DNA of 34,136 nt from positions 1-34,136 of the forward strand of contig DIME01000092.1 in the NCBI GenBank assembly GCA_002425405.1, written 5' to 3'. This document shows, piece after piece, positions 26,192-34,136 of this stretch (positions within the stretch are counted from its first letter, which is position 1; each line of letters opens with the position of its first letter). A program made the translations under genes and the position numbers. A model generated the notes under the pieces. It worked only from the letters and a program-made list of their open reading frames with translations, was not told where the DNA came from and did not search any database. Source of the stretch: Candidatus Accumulibacter vicinus. GTDB taxonomy: Bacteria; Pseudomonadota; Gammaproteobacteria; Burkholderiales; Rhodocyclaceae.

Positions 26192-26215
26192 ATGACCACG
26201 ACGAATTGTGGTCAT
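26192..26215. repeat. Perfect 8-bp inverted repeat downstream of rhlE
   Basis: ATGACCAC (26192-26199) and GTGGTCAT (26208-26215) are perfectly complementary around an 8-nt spacer. With the 12-bp repeat next to it, it probably belongs to the 3' end of the rhlE transcript. No T-run is present, so a terminator function is uncertain. Confidence 0.45.
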
Positions 26216-26275
26216 GGCAGTGGTAAGCGGCCAGATACCCGCGCAGGGCGGGCATTCTGATCAGGGGCGGGCGGA

Positions 26276-27700
26276 TCAGCGATCGCCATAGCTGCGCTGA
26301 CCACCTCTGGCGCTGCTACCGGGTTTCGCGGTGTCATGGAACGAGGGGCGTGCCGCCGCGCCATCGCGTCTTCGCGCGGCCGGTTTGCTGAAGCGGCTGT
26401 CGGCTTGCCCCGCGGGCGGCCCGAAGCTGCGCTTCTCAGACCCCTTCCAGGCTGGCTTGCCAGTCGGACGCGGACTTGCCGAAGGGGCACGACGCGTCGG
26501 CTCATGACCGACCACGACCTCGACCGGAATCATCTGCTTGGTGAAGCGCTCGATCTTTCTGACGTTGAAATGCTCGGCGTGATGGACCAGCGAGATCGCC
26601 AGACCGCTGCGACCGGCACGACCGGTTCGGCCAATGCGATGAACATAGTCTTCGGCAGCCTTCGGCAGATCGTAGTTGAAGACATGCGTGATCGTTGGGA
26701 CGTCGATACCGCGAGCGGCGACGTCGGTGGCGACGAGGATGCGCAGCTGACCGCGACGCATTGCGGTGAGGGTACGGTTGCGCGCGCCCTGATGCATGTC
26801 ACCATGCAATGCTGCGGCATTGAGGCCGGCGATGTTGAGGCGATCGCTCAGGGTGTCGGCGTCACGCTTGGTGGCGGTGAAAACGAGCGCCTGGTCGATC
26901 GACGCATCACGCAGCAGGTGGTCGAGCAGGCGGTTTTTGTGCGCCAGGTCGTCGACGAAATGCATCCGTTGTTCGATGTGGTCGTGCCTCGCCGAAGTCG
27001 CATCGACCTGGATACGCAGCGCGGAGCGCGTCATGCGCTGTGCCATGTCGCCAATGGTCCCGTCGAGCGTTGCCGAGAACAGCAGCGTCTGGCGCGCGCT
27101 CGGCGTCGCCGCAACGATCCGTTCGATATCTTCGATGAAACCCATGTCCAGCATGCGGTCGGCTTCGTCAAGGACCAGAATCTGCAACTGCGAGAAATCG
27201 ATCTTGCCAGAACTCATGTGGTCGATCAGACGACCCGGCGTGGCTACCAGGATATCGGGGTTGCGGCCGAGGAGTTCCATCTGCTTCGGGTACGGCATGC
27301 CGCCGAGGATGGCCACTGCCCGCACCTGGTGGAGCTGACGGCCGTACTTTTCAGTGGCCGCGGTAACCTGCAGCGCAAGTTCGCGGGTGGGTGTCAGTAC
27401 CAGCATGAGCGGCTGTGCCGGCTGGAAGCGAAGGCGATCATGGCCGCGCGAAGGCTCTGAACGATGCGCCGGAGCGTTGGCACGTGCGGTCGCCGGGCGT
27501 TTCTGCGTGGCGAAGAGATGCAGTGCCGGCAGCATGAAGGCGGCGGTCTTGCCGGATCCGGTCTGTGACGAAACCATCAGATCGCGACCAGCGAGGGCAG
27601 CAGGAATGGCTTGTTGCTGAACTGCCGTCGGCTGGCTGTAGCCGGAATCGGTGAGTGCTTTGAGGATGGCCGGGTGGAGGCCGATTTCTGAAAAATTCAT
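26276..27700 (-). CDS. rhlE: DEAD-box RNA helicase RhlE
   Basis: This 474-residue helicase starts MNFSEIGLHPAILKALTDSGYSQPTAVQQQAIP, which is the Q-motif. The conserved motifs follow in order: SQTGSGKT (I), PTRELALQ (Ia), ATPGRL (Ib), VLDEADRMLDMGF (II, DEAD), SATLDG (III), VFTATKRD (IV), VATDVAARGIDVP (V) and YVHRIGRTGRAGRSG (VI). The C-terminal ~80 residues are basic, Gly/Ser/Pro/Arg-rich and disordered, typical of RhlE. The start at 27700 is chosen because the Q-motif begins there, although the frame is open further upstream. RhlE remodels ribosome-assembly and decay RNAs, especially in the cold. A long hairpin-rich leader precedes it. Confidence 0.95.
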   Translation of the reverse strand: MNFSEIGLHPAILKALTDSGYSQPTAVQQQAIPAALAGRDLMVSSQTGSGKTAAFMLPALHLFATQKRPATARANAPAHRSEPSRGHDRLRFQPAQPLMLVLTPTRELALQVTAATEKYGRQLHQVRAVAILGGMPYPKQMELLGRNPDILVATPGRLIDHMSSGKIDFSQLQILVLDEADRMLDMGFIEDIERIVAATPSARQTLLFSATLDGTIGDMAQRMTRSALRIQVDATSARHDHIEQRMHFVDDLAHKNRLLDHLLRDASIDQALVFTATKRDADTLSDRLNIAGLNAAALHGDMHQGARNRTLTAMRRGQLRILVATDVAARGIDVPTITHVFNYDLPKAAEDYVHRIGRTGRAGRSGLAISLVHHAEHFNVRKIERFTKQMIPVEVVVGHEPTRRAPSASPRPTGKPAWKGSEKRSFGPPAGQADSRFSKPAARRRDGAAARPSFHDTAKPGSSARGGQRSYGDR

Positions 27701-27723
27701 GTTCTCTTTCGTGTGGGTGTGCT

Positions 27724-27849
27724 GCGCACTACCGTAACGGCAGTGCGCGCTGCTGGAGAAAAAAGGCAACGCCAACCAACGAAAAAGCTGAGAGACAGAC
27801 TCTGTGCGATGCACAGGCGTCAGCACCAATCAGCACAAAAGCTTTGTGC
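27724..27849 (-). promoter_or_regulatory. Structured 5' leader of rhlE with three hairpins
   Basis: Within the predicted ~250-nt leader are three inverted repeats: GCGCACT/AGTGCGC (27724-27748, with an inner CCG/CGG pairing), CTGTGC/GCACAG (27802-27816) and GCACAAA/TTTGTGC (27833-27849). The first lies 23 nt from the start codon. A structured leader on a DEAD-box helicase mRNA suits cold-responsive or autogenous control; this is inference. No other gene is seen between 27701 and 28029. Confidence 0.4.
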
Positions 27850-27958
27850 CAGAACGGCGCTGAATGAATCGACACCAGAAGGCAGGGGGGCTTGAGATTT
27901 ACGGCCAGGTTCGCGATGCTCTTTGCACGCTGCAGGCGGGATGCTTCGTGCGGCGCGC

Positions 27959-27986
27959 ATTATAGCACTCGACGACGTGCCGTCCA
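27959..27986 (-). promoter_or_regulatory. Candidate sigma70 promoter of rhlE
   Basis: On the minus strand a perfect -10 TATAAT (27964-27959) follows TGGACG (27986-27981, 4 of 6 for TTGACA) at 16 bp. Transcription would start near 27952, giving a leader of about 250 nt. It lies between the cca stop and rhlE, so rhlE need not depend on the cca transcript. Confidence 0.55.
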
Positions 27987-28029
27987 GTTTTCTTTGTCGT
28001 GCTGACGATCGATGCGCCTCCGCTTTCGT

Positions 28030-29253
28030 TCAGGCCGCCGGGGTGGACAGCGTCTGCCTGACTGCCGCGACACGCGCTGCGTGCAGGCGAGCAGCAATCT
28101 GGGTGCGCTCGGGACAGGCATGCGCAATCGCCGCCGCGTTCACGCTGCGCACCGCCACCAGCGCCTGCCGGAAGAGCGCCGGGGCAGGGTAAGGGCGGTC
28201 TTGCCAGCCGAGGCGGCCATGAAAATCGCAGGTACAGGCTTCGAGCAGTTGCTCGAAGCGGCCTGGCCGGCGCAGGGCATCGGTCTTTTCCAGAAGCCTG
28301 ACGATCGTCGCCGCCGTCAGCTCGTGAGCACGGTGTACCTTGCCATGGCAGCGCGCTACCAGCAGTGCCAGATCACGACAGTCCACCGGCACCTTGAGGC
28401 GCGCACAGACTTCGCCAGCCAGTTCGACGCTGCGTTCTTCATGACCGGGATGACGCGGCAAATCGGTCTCGGGGGTCGTGCCCTTGCCAAGATCGTGCAG
28501 CAGCGCTGCCCAGCGGACCGGCAGGGCGAAACCACGCTGCGCCGCCTGGTCTACAACCATCAGCACATGCACGCCGGTATCGACTTCCGGATGATAATCG
28601 GCACGCTGCGCGACCCCGAAAAGACGGTCGAGTTCCGGCAACAGGCGGAGCAGTGCGCCGCCGGCACGCAGCACTTCGAACATGCGCGACGGGCGGACTT
28701 CCATCAGTCCCTTGGCGAGTTCCTGCCAGACACGTTCGGCAACCAGATGGTCAAGTTCGCCGCCGGCGGCCATACTGCGGATCAGCGCCAGCGTTTCCGG
28801 GGCGACCGTAAACTCGGGGAAACGCGCGGCAAAACGCGCCAGACGCAGAACACGCACCGGGTCTTCGGCAAAGGCCGGGCCGACATGACGCAAGACGCGC
28901 GCAGAGAGGTCATCGACGCCGTGGTAGGGATCGATCAGAGAACCGTCGGCAGCGCGCGCGATGGCGTTGATGGTCAGGTCGCGGCGTGCCAGATCCTCCC
29001 TCAGGGTGACCTCGGGTGCGGCATGAAAAGCAAAGCCCTGGTAGCCGTGACCGGTCTTGCGCTCGGTGCGCGCCAGCGCATATTCTGCATGTGAATGCGG
29101 GTGCAGGAAGACCGGGAAATCCTTGCCCACCGGCTTGAAACCGCGTGCCAGCATCTCCTCGGCGGTGGCACCAACGACCACGTAATCGCGATCCTGGACC
29201 GGTAAGCCGAGCAGCTCGTCGCGAATCGCACCGCCAACAGTGAAGATCTGCAT
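28030..29253 (-). CDS. cca: Multifunctional CCA-adding tRNA nucleotidyltransferase
   Basis: This 407-residue enzyme adds or repairs the 3' CCA of tRNA from CTP and ATP without a template. Visible are MQIFTVGGAIRDELLGLPVQDRDYVVVG (GGAxRD and the DxD metal site), RRDLTINAIA, EDPVRVLRLARFAARF, and the C-terminal HD phosphohydrolase-type domain (RWAALLHDLGKG, then the HPGHEERS region). The HD domain marks the gammaproteobacterial-type bifunctional form with 2',3'-cyclic phosphodiesterase activity. Length is as in E. coli (412). It is the last gene of the probable slt-NDUFA9-cca operon, starting 31 bp after the upstream stop. Confidence 0.95.
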   Translation of the reverse strand: MQIFTVGGAIRDELLGLPVQDRDYVVVGATAEEMLARGFKPVGKDFPVFLHPHSHAEYALARTERKTGHGYQGFAFHAAPEVTLREDLARRDLTINAIARAADGSLIDPYHGVDDLSARVLRHVGPAFAEDPVRVLRLARFAARFPEFTVAPETLALIRSMAAGGELDHLVAERVWQELAKGLMEVRPSRMFEVLRAGGALLRLLPELDRLFGVAQRADYHPEVDTGVHVLMVVDQAAQRGFALPVRWAALLHDLGKGTTPETDLPRHPGHEERSVELAGEVCARLKVPVDCRDLALLVARCHGKVHRAHELTAATIVRLLEKTDALRRPGRFEQLLEACTCDFHGRLGWQDRPYPAPALFRQALVAVRSVNAAAIAHACPERTQIAARLHAARVAAVRQTLSTPAA

Positions 29254-29284
29254 GCTTGCCGCGGCTCGTGCTTAGATCATTGGC

Positions 29285-30250
29285 TCAGCGACCGGCACGA
29301 TAGCGAAAGCGGTTGAGTCGGATCTGGACAATTTCGTCGGGCGAGAGATAGCCGGGCGCCACGGCTTCGAGTGCTTCCGGCTGCCAGCCGGGATAATCGT
29401 GTGTGCCATCGGTGACGCTATCCACTTCCATCGAACGCAGGTTGTCGGGCGACAGCGGCGGATTGGGCAGCAGCCACATCAGGCCAGCCTGCAGGTACGC
29501 CCAGCCACCGCTCCCGAGATTGATGATCCTCGGGGATTTGCCAACCAGCCGAGCGGTATACTCGACCAGTTCGCGCAGGCTGTAGGCCTTCGGCCCGCAG
29601 AGTTCGTAGGTCTTGCGGAAAGTCGCGCCATTGCCCAGACAATCGCTGAAAACGCTCGCAACGTCGCCGACATAGACCGGCTGGAAGCGCGCCTCGCCAG
29701 CGCCAAGCGGCAGGATCGGGAACAGCTTGATGAGCTTGGCGAACATGTTGAGAAAGGCGTCATCCGGTCCGAAGATCACCGATGGACGGAACACCGTGAC
29801 GTCCAGCTCCGGCATGGCGGCGTGGACGATCGTTTCGCCCTCGCCTTTCGAACGGAGATACTCCGATGGCGCATTGGTGGCGGCCTTGAGCGCGCTCATG
29901 TGTACTAGGCGGCGAACGCCGCTTTGCCGCATCGCGGTGACGATCTTGCTCGGCAGGTCGACATGCGCAGCAGCAAAACCCTTGCCATACGGCAGGCGCG
30001 AATCACGATCGTGGAGAATCCCGACCAGGTTGATGACCGCATCCTGACCGCGCATCAACTGGACGAGTGCCTGCGGGTCGTGCACGTTCGCCTCGACCAT
30101 GCTGACCATTGGCAGCATGGTCAGCTTCTTGGTGTTGTCGCGATGGCGGGTCGGTATGGTCACCCGGATACCACGTTCCGAAAGGCGGCTGGCAATCCAA
30201 CCGCCGACAAAACCACTCCCGCCGATCAACAACACGCTCTCGAGTTCCAT
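29285..30250 (-). CDS. NDUFA9-like NAD(P)-binding protein (atypical SDR)
   Basis: This 321-residue Rossmann-fold protein begins ESVLLIGGSGFVGGWIASRLSERG (GGxGFxG nucleotide-binding loop). It has AVINLVGIL, RLVHMSALKA in place of the usual YxxxK active-site context, and FRPSVIFGPDDAFLNMFAKL, characteristic of the complex I NDUFA9-like atypical SDR family. The conserved catalytic tyrosine context appears as SEYLRSKGEGE. It lies between slt and cca with gaps of 40 and 31 bp, a gene order I recall as common in betaproteobacteria. Its bacterial role is unsettled; quinone or isoprenoid metabolism is possible. Confidence 0.88.
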   Translation of the reverse strand: MELESVLLIGGSGFVGGWIASRLSERGIRVTIPTRHRDNTKKLTMLPMVSMVEANVHDPQALVQLMRGQDAVINLVGILHDRDSRLPYGKGFAAAHVDLPSKIVTAMRQSGVRRLVHMSALKAATNAPSEYLRSKGEGETIVHAAMPELDVTVFRPSVIFGPDDAFLNMFAKLIKLFPILPLGAGEARFQPVYVGDVASVFSDCLGNGATFRKTYELCGPKAYSLRELVEYTARLVGKSPRIINLGSGGWAYLQAGLMWLLPNPPLSPDNLRSMEVDSVTDGTHDYPGWQPEALEAVAPGYLSPDEIVQIRLNRFRYRAGR

Positions 30251-30290
30251 AGTTTCCTACCGGTAGTTTGAATGTCGGAAAATCGCCATT

Positions 30291-32234
30291 TTAGGGCAAA
30301 TCTTCGATCCTCGCCTCGCCACCGGTGCGCGGCGCAATCACGCCGAGCCGGTTCTTGAGGGTTTGCGGTTTGCCATCGAAGAGAGCCGCATAATAGACGG
30401 AGTTGCTCATCACCTTCTTTACGTAATCGCGGGTTTCGTTGAAGGGAATGGTTTCGGCATAGATGGCGCCTTCCAGCGGCCGCTCGGCACGCCATCTGCG
30501 CGCCCGGCCGGGGCCGGCGTTGTAGGCAGCCGAGGCGAGCACCGGGTGATTGTCGAGACTTTCGAGAACCAGGCGCATATAGGTGGTACCGAGCAACACG
30601 TTGGTTTCCGTATCGTTGACCCTGGCCGGCTGGAAATCCTTCAGACCGATCTTGTTGGCCACCCACTTGGCGGTCGCCGGCATCAGTTGCATCAGCCCGG
30701 AAGCACCGACGTTCGATCTGGCGCTGCTGATGAAACGGCTTTCCTGGCGCATCAGGCCATACACCCAGGCGTCATCCAGCGCCTGATTTCGTGCAGCCGG
30801 CCGGACCTGGTCGCCGTAGGGCGCCAGATAACGCAGCGAGTAGTCGTGCTCATTGCGAGTGCGGTCAGCGGCGGCAATCGCACGGTCGTAATTGCCCGTG
30901 CGCACGGCAATTTCGGAAGCGGCCAGCAGTTCCCGGTCGCTCATGCTGCGCAGCGCCCAGCCCCATTCCCTGCTGCCCTCGCTGCGCAGGCTGAGGCGAA
31001 AAAAGGCCTGCGCGCGCCGCACGCTGGGCATGGCACTGACCTGCGCCAGCTCTTCCCGGCTTGGCGGCAATGCCTTGGGCGGGGTCATGGTGCTGCGGCC
31101 GAGCTCATCATTGGCCAGGCTGCCGTAGAAGTGGGGCTGTCCGGCGATCTTCGCGAACAGCGTGTTGGCGTCATCAAGGCGTCCGCCGGCGCGGTATGCG
31201 CGACCCAGCCAGTACACCCAGGCAGGTTGTTCGGCCAGCGCCGGCGGCATCTTTTCAATGCTGGCGCGAACGCTGCCCCAGTCCTGCACGCGCAGCGCAG
31301 CGCGCACTTTCCACTCTGCAGCCTCGTCGGAAAGGGGGGCATCGCCAGCCTGCCGGTACCACTCCATGGCCTCCGGCAAATGCCGCTGTGCCGCCTGCCA
31401 GCCGATCTGACTCCATGCCCAGGCCTTTTCACCAGACTTCAGCGACCCTCCGATTTTGTCGAGCTGATCGGCAGCCAGCCGCGGATCATTGCGGGCCAGG
31501 CGCTGGATTGCCAGTGCCGCCAGCTCGCGCTGCGCGCGACTGCCCGAGAAATCGCTCGGCAATCGCCCCAGCCAGGGGAGTGGCGTGTCGACGACCGTCT
31601 GTGCCAGCTTCTTTTCCGGCATCTGGCTGGCGGGCAGGTAATTCATCGTGTACAGGGCGGCTGCGATCTTGTTGGCCTCGAACTGGCGACGAATGCGCGC
31701 CCATACCGCATTGGCCAGCACCCGCTTGTCGATGATCAGCGCTTCGAGGATCGGATAGCAGGGTTCGGGGGGCTCAAGCAGGGTCAGCCAGAGCGGCAGG
31801 GCATCGTCGAGGGCGCGCGGGTCGCCCTGCGCAAGCCGGCCCTGCAGCGCCAAGCAGGCAAGTTCCTGGTCAGCTTGCGCCAGGCGCGGATACTCGCTCT
31901 CAAAGAGCAACCATTGCTGCTTTCTGGCGAGCTGGCGGAGCCAGTCAGCGCGCAGTTTCTCGGCAATGTAGCTGTTTTCGTGGCGGCTGAGGAAGGCCTG
32001 CACAGTCGCCGGATCGCTGTCCTTGAGGTCCGGGAGGAGCTGCCAGTATTCGACGTAGGCTTCGAGCTCATGGCCCTGCAGCAAAGGCGCCAGTCGCTCC
32101 AGTTTGGCCCGGTCGCTGGCGCGCGCAGCGTCGCGCGCGGCCAGGAACTGTTCGTCGGGCGTCAGCGCGAAGGCCAGGGTGGATGCCAGAAACAGGGGGA
32201 TGAGGACGCGCAGGATTGACTGACGAAACTTCAT
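30291..32234 (-). CDS. slt: Soluble lytic murein transglycosylase
   Basis: This 647-residue periplasmic enzyme is close to E. coli Slt70 (645). It starts at ATG 32234 with a signal peptide MKFRQSILRVLIPLFLASTLAFA. A long helical superhelix follows (about 30-460, TPR-like U and L domains, with PAWVYWLGRAYRAGGRLDDA). The C-terminal goose-type lysozyme domain contains LMRQESRF (catalytic Glu), SNVGASGLMQLMPATAKWVA, NVLLGTTYM and ASAAYNAGPGRARRW. It cleaves peptidoglycan glycan strands to 1,6-anhydro-MurNAc ends. A longer upstream open frame is antisense to the divergent cyclo-ligase gene and is not used. It is the first gene of the minus-strand operon. Confidence 0.93.
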   Translation of the reverse strand: MKFRQSILRVLIPLFLASTLAFALTPDEQFLAARDAARASDRAKLERLAPLLQGHELEAYVEYWQLLPDLKDSDPATVQAFLSRHENSYIAEKLRADWLRQLARKQQWLLFESEYPRLAQADQELACLALQGRLAQGDPRALDDALPLWLTLLEPPEPCYPILEALIIDKRVLANAVWARIRRQFEANKIAAALYTMNYLPASQMPEKKLAQTVVDTPLPWLGRLPSDFSGSRAQRELAALAIQRLARNDPRLAADQLDKIGGSLKSGEKAWAWSQIGWQAAQRHLPEAMEWYRQAGDAPLSDEAAEWKVRAALRVQDWGSVRASIEKMPPALAEQPAWVYWLGRAYRAGGRLDDANTLFAKIAGQPHFYGSLANDELGRSTMTPPKALPPSREELAQVSAMPSVRRAQAFFRLSLRSEGSREWGWALRSMSDRELLAASEIAVRTGNYDRAIAAADRTRNEHDYSLRYLAPYGDQVRPAARNQALDDAWVYGLMRQESRFISSARSNVGASGLMQLMPATAKWVANKIGLKDFQPARVNDTETNVLLGTTYMRLVLESLDNHPVLASAAYNAGPGRARRWRAERPLEGAIYAETIPFNETRDYVKKVMSNSVYYAALFDGKPQTLKNRLGVIAPRTGGEARIEDLP

Positions 32235-32278
32235 GGTAAGCTGGATTTCTCGAAAAACACTGCGTTTCAGGATATCAC

Positions 32279-32917
32279 ATGGCTGCCGGGTTGATGCCGG
32301 GAATCGTTGCCGACCGGCGTTCGCTGCGCAAGGTGCTGATCGAGCGTCGGCTGGCCTTGCCGGCCGACGCCTGGGATGGCCATTGCCGGCGCGTCTGCGC
32401 GCTCCTGCAGGCCGGTTTTCCACAGCTCTCGGGAATGCGCGTCGGTTTCTGCTGGCCATTCAGGAAGGAGCCCGACCTCAGGCCGCTGATCGAAAGCTGG
32501 GCCGACGAGGGTCGGCCAGGTTTCGCAGCACTGCTGCCGGTGGTGATCGATGAAAACCGGGCGCTGGCTTTTCGCGCTTGGTCGCCAGACACGGTGATGG
32601 TCATCGACCAGTATGGCATCCCGACGCCGGCGGCAGGTGATTTCCTGATTCCGCAAGCCTTGCTGATCCCGGTGAATGGCTTCGATGCCGCCGGCCATCG
32701 CATCGGATACGGCGGCGGCTACTTCGATCGCACGCTGTCTTCGCTCTCGCCGCGGCCGCTTGCGATTGGCGTCGGTTTTGAACTGGCCCGGCTGGACTCG
32801 ATCCACCCCGAACCGCATGACCAGAGGCTGGATGCAATGGTTACCGAAGACGGAATCTTCTTCCCTTCGCCAGGCGCCGCAATGGCTCGACCGGCAGCAG
32901 GCCCGGTGGCAGCATGA
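32279..32917 (+). CDS. fau: 5-formyltetrahydrofolate cyclo-ligase
   Basis: This 212-residue enzyme converts 5-formyl-THF to 5,10-methenyl-THF with ATP. The N-terminus RRSLRKVLIERRLALP provides the conserved R-x3-R-x4-R-R-like helix. FCWPFRKEPDLRPL and LIPVNGFDAAGHRIGYGGGYFDRTL are the substrate- and ATP-binding hallmarks of the family. Length is normal. The start ATG 32279 is 44 bp from the divergent slt start, so the two promoters must overlap. It is convergent with the HDOD gene. The symbol fau (ygfA) follows the E. coli name. Confidence 0.92.
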   Translation: MAAGLMPGIVADRRSLRKVLIERRLALPADAWDGHCRRVCALLQAGFPQLSGMRVGFCWPFRKEPDLRPLIESWADEGRPGFAALLPVVIDENRALAFRAWSPDTVMVIDQYGIPTPAAGDFLIPQALLIPVNGFDAAGHRIGYGGGYFDRTLSSLSPRPLAIGVGFELARLDSIHPEPHDQRLDAMVTEDGIFFPSPGAAMARPAAGPVAA

Positions 32918-32944
32918 CTTGTGAGCGGCACAGGGTGAGGTTGT

Positions 32945-33787
32945 TCATTTGAAAATGCTGATCAAATCTTCCCGCAGATCGCAGTACTCGTCATCCGGCA
33001 GCCCCAGATGATCGAGCACTCGTGCGCCGATCATTTCCCAGCAGCTATTGCCGCGCATCAAAAAGAAATCGTCATGAAAATGTTCGGCTATGGCATTGAT
33101 GGCAATCAGGGTCAGTGCCTGCGGGTTGACGCCGTCCTTGTCGTCAAAGACCAAGGGATCATGATGGTAGAAAATGCCTTCGCAGATCGCCTCGGGCAGG
33201 AACCAGCCCTTGGCTACCAGGTAGCCAAGGGTCGCATGGTCGGTCGCGTGCCGCTCATCTTCCACGGCGGTCGATGGCCGGGTGCTGTCCTTTTCCGCCA
33301 GCGCCAGCGTCTGCCGGTAATCCGGGAATTTCTGCATCAGGATCGGAATGCCCACATCGTGGAACAGTCCGAAGCAGTAGGCGTCGTCACGAGGCCCTCT
33401 GGGGATGGTCGAGGCGATGTAGCTGGCAATACCGGCGACCTTTTCGGCACGCTCCCAGAAACCTTCCAGTGACGGCGTCTTGCCACCCACGGCGGCCTTC
33501 AGCACCAGGCCGGTGACGATCTGCCCGACGGCTTTGATGCCTAGCAGGCTCATCGCCTGGGCGACCGCGCTGATCTTCCTGGACAGGCCGAAGAAAGGAG
33601 AATTCACCGTTTTGAGCATGGCTGCCGAGAGGCCGACGTCACCGCCGACCAGCCGCACGATGACCCGCGGGTCCGGGTCGCCTTTCCCGAGTTCGTTCTG
33701 GAGATGAAGCAGCACCTGCGGTCTGGCGGGGATCGTGATTCCCTTCAGGGTTTTCTCGATCACCTCCGTGGGTATCAATTTCGACAT
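32945..33787 (-). CDS. HDOD-domain protein
   Basis: This 280-residue protein starts at ATG 33787 (MSKLIPTEVIEKTLKGITIPARP). This start is chosen because GGAG lies 8 nt upstream, whereas the in-frame ATG at 33838 lacks a site. The HDOD domain covers about residues 15-215: GDVGLSAAMLKTVNSPFFGLSRKISAVAQAMSLLG, then YCFGLFHDVGIPILMQKFPDY (the HD-like dipeptide is retained) and HATLGYLVAKGWFLPEAI. HDOD proteins are mostly signalling adaptors without proven hydrolase activity, often in c-di-GMP or stress pathways. There is no partner domain (no GGDEF or EAL), so it acts alone or in trans. It is divergent from uvrD. Confidence 0.88.
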   Translation of the reverse strand: MSKLIPTEVIEKTLKGITIPARPQVLLHLQNELGKGDPDPRVIVRLVGGDVGLSAAMLKTVNSPFFGLSRKISAVAQAMSLLGIKAVGQIVTGLVLKAAVGGKTPSLEGFWERAEKVAGIASYIASTIPRGPRDDAYCFGLFHDVGIPILMQKFPDYRQTLALAEKDSTRPSTAVEDERHATDHATLGYLVAKGWFLPEAICEGIFYHHDPLVFDDKDGVNPQALTLIAINAIAEHFHDDFFLMRGNSCWEMIGARVLDHLGLPDDEYCDLREDLISIFK

Positions 33788-33931
33788 TTTTCCATCTCCG
33801 GGCAGGTGCATTTCCGACGGAACGACAAGGTACTCCACTCCGTCGCGGTCAGCAATGCCATGTCCGGAGGCCGCCCGTGCAGCCGCCCTTTTGACGCCGC
33901 ATCCAAACCGAGGTCAGCGCAACGCGCCCGC

Positions 33932-33937
33932 TATAAT
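33932..33937 (+). promoter_or_regulatory. -10 box of the uvrD promoter, candidate
   Basis: A perfect TATAAT stands 29 nt before the uvrD ATG. No convincing -35 is found at 16-18 bp, so only the -10 element is claimed. The position would give a leader of about 23 nt with AGGAAA as the Shine-Dalgarno sequence. Confidence 0.4.
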
Positions 33938-33966
33938 CACGGCTACCTTGCCAGGAAACCTTCCTC

Positions 33967-34136
33967 ATGTCCGATCTGCTCGCCCATCTCAATGCGCCAC
34001 AGCTCGCCGCTGTCACGCTGCCGTCGCAACATGCCCTGATTCTTGCCGGTGCCGGCAGCGGCAAGACGCGCGTCCTGACCACGCGCATCGCCTGGCTGAT
34101 CTCGACCGGGCAGGTCGGGCCGCAGGGCATCCTGGC
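33967..34136 (+). CDS. uvrD: UvrD/Rep-family DNA helicase, 5' end only
   Basis: The first 56 codons are present and the frame runs off the right edge. MSDLLAHLNAPQLAAVTLPSQHALILAGAGSGKTRVLTTRIAWLI contains the superfamily-1 Q-like LNxxQxxAV motif and Walker A AGAGSGKT. Together with the N-terminal MSDLL(x)xLN start this fits UvrD rather than Rep, but Rep/PcrA cannot be excluded from this fragment. AGGAAA precedes the ATG at about 8 nt. UvrD unwinds DNA in nucleotide excision and mismatch repair. Confidence 0.85.
   Translation, partial: MSDLLAHLNAPQLAAVTLPSQHALILAGAGSGKTRVLTTRIAWLISTGQVGPQGIL

Larger units (their letters stand above)
25811..26275. other. Intergenic region between rhlE and the DUF1631 gene
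   Basis: These 465 bases hold no recognisable gene. Going along the minus strand from the rhlE stop they contain two perfect inverted repeats (26192-26215, 26152-26181), the riboswitch-like segment (25970-26055), the terminator (25891-25913) and ~80 nt of leader before the DUF1631 start. Confidence 0.6.

Overview
The window is a GC-rich chromosomal segment of a Proteobacterium, most likely a betaproteobacterium of the Rhodocyclales ('Candidatus Accumulibacter'-like). The reasons are the overall base composition, the gene order slt / NDUFA9-like / cca beside a 5-formyl-THF cyclo-ligase, the DUF1631 protein, and the many high-GC GTG/TTG starts. This assignment is inference; there is no rRNA or other marker in the window. 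No tRNA, rRNA or CRISPR array is visible.

Layout. (1) 1-7.7 kb: the 5' part of a minus-strand coiled-coil/TPR-type secreted protein, divergent from a four-gene MacB/LolCDE-like ABC operon (membrane-fusion protein, ATPase, two FtsX-type permeases). A minus-strand membrane protein with a damaged 3' end and an exported DUF3828-like protein follow. (2) 7.8-10.2 kb: a small accessory island that reads as an integron-type cassette array without an integrase. It has a broken hicA, two nearly identical 55-bp attC-like sites, a third 66-bp attC-like site, truncated sites, two copies of a ~430-bp apparently non-coding element, a PaiB-family gene and a small exported protein. The two cassette genes are visibly more A/T-rich than the chromosome around them. 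(3) 10.3-14.5 kb: a glycosyltransferase on the minus strand, then an Hsp20-lon overlapping stress operon on the plus strand.

(4) 14.6-19.6 kb: the most unusual unit, a three-gene operon with its own good sigma70-type promoter and a downstream terminator. It encodes a 1001-residue tubulin/FtsZ-superfamily protein, a 140-residue zinc-ribbon/single-TM/proline-rich protein, and a TAXI-type periplasmic binding protein without any TRAP permease. The last two proteins, otherwise unrelated, end in the same C-x9-C tail (CSPxD..AGLC). This suggests a system linking a cytoplasmic GTPase, a membrane adaptor and a periplasmic sensor.

(5) 19.6-25.8 kb: a MurG-like glycosyltransferase and trhP (minus), rng (plus), and a DUF1631 gene (minus). 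Upstream of the DUF1631 gene is a leader with a GEMM (c-di-GMP-I)-like element. A textbook intrinsic terminator follows, and its 5' arm and loop are perfectly complementary over 10 nt to the aptamer-like region. (6) 26-34.1 kb: housekeeping genes rhlE (with a long hairpin-rich leader), cca, an NDUFA9-like dehydrogenase/reductase and slt on the minus strand, 5-FCL on the plus strand, an HDOD protein on the minus strand, and the 5' end of uvrD, which runs off the right edge.
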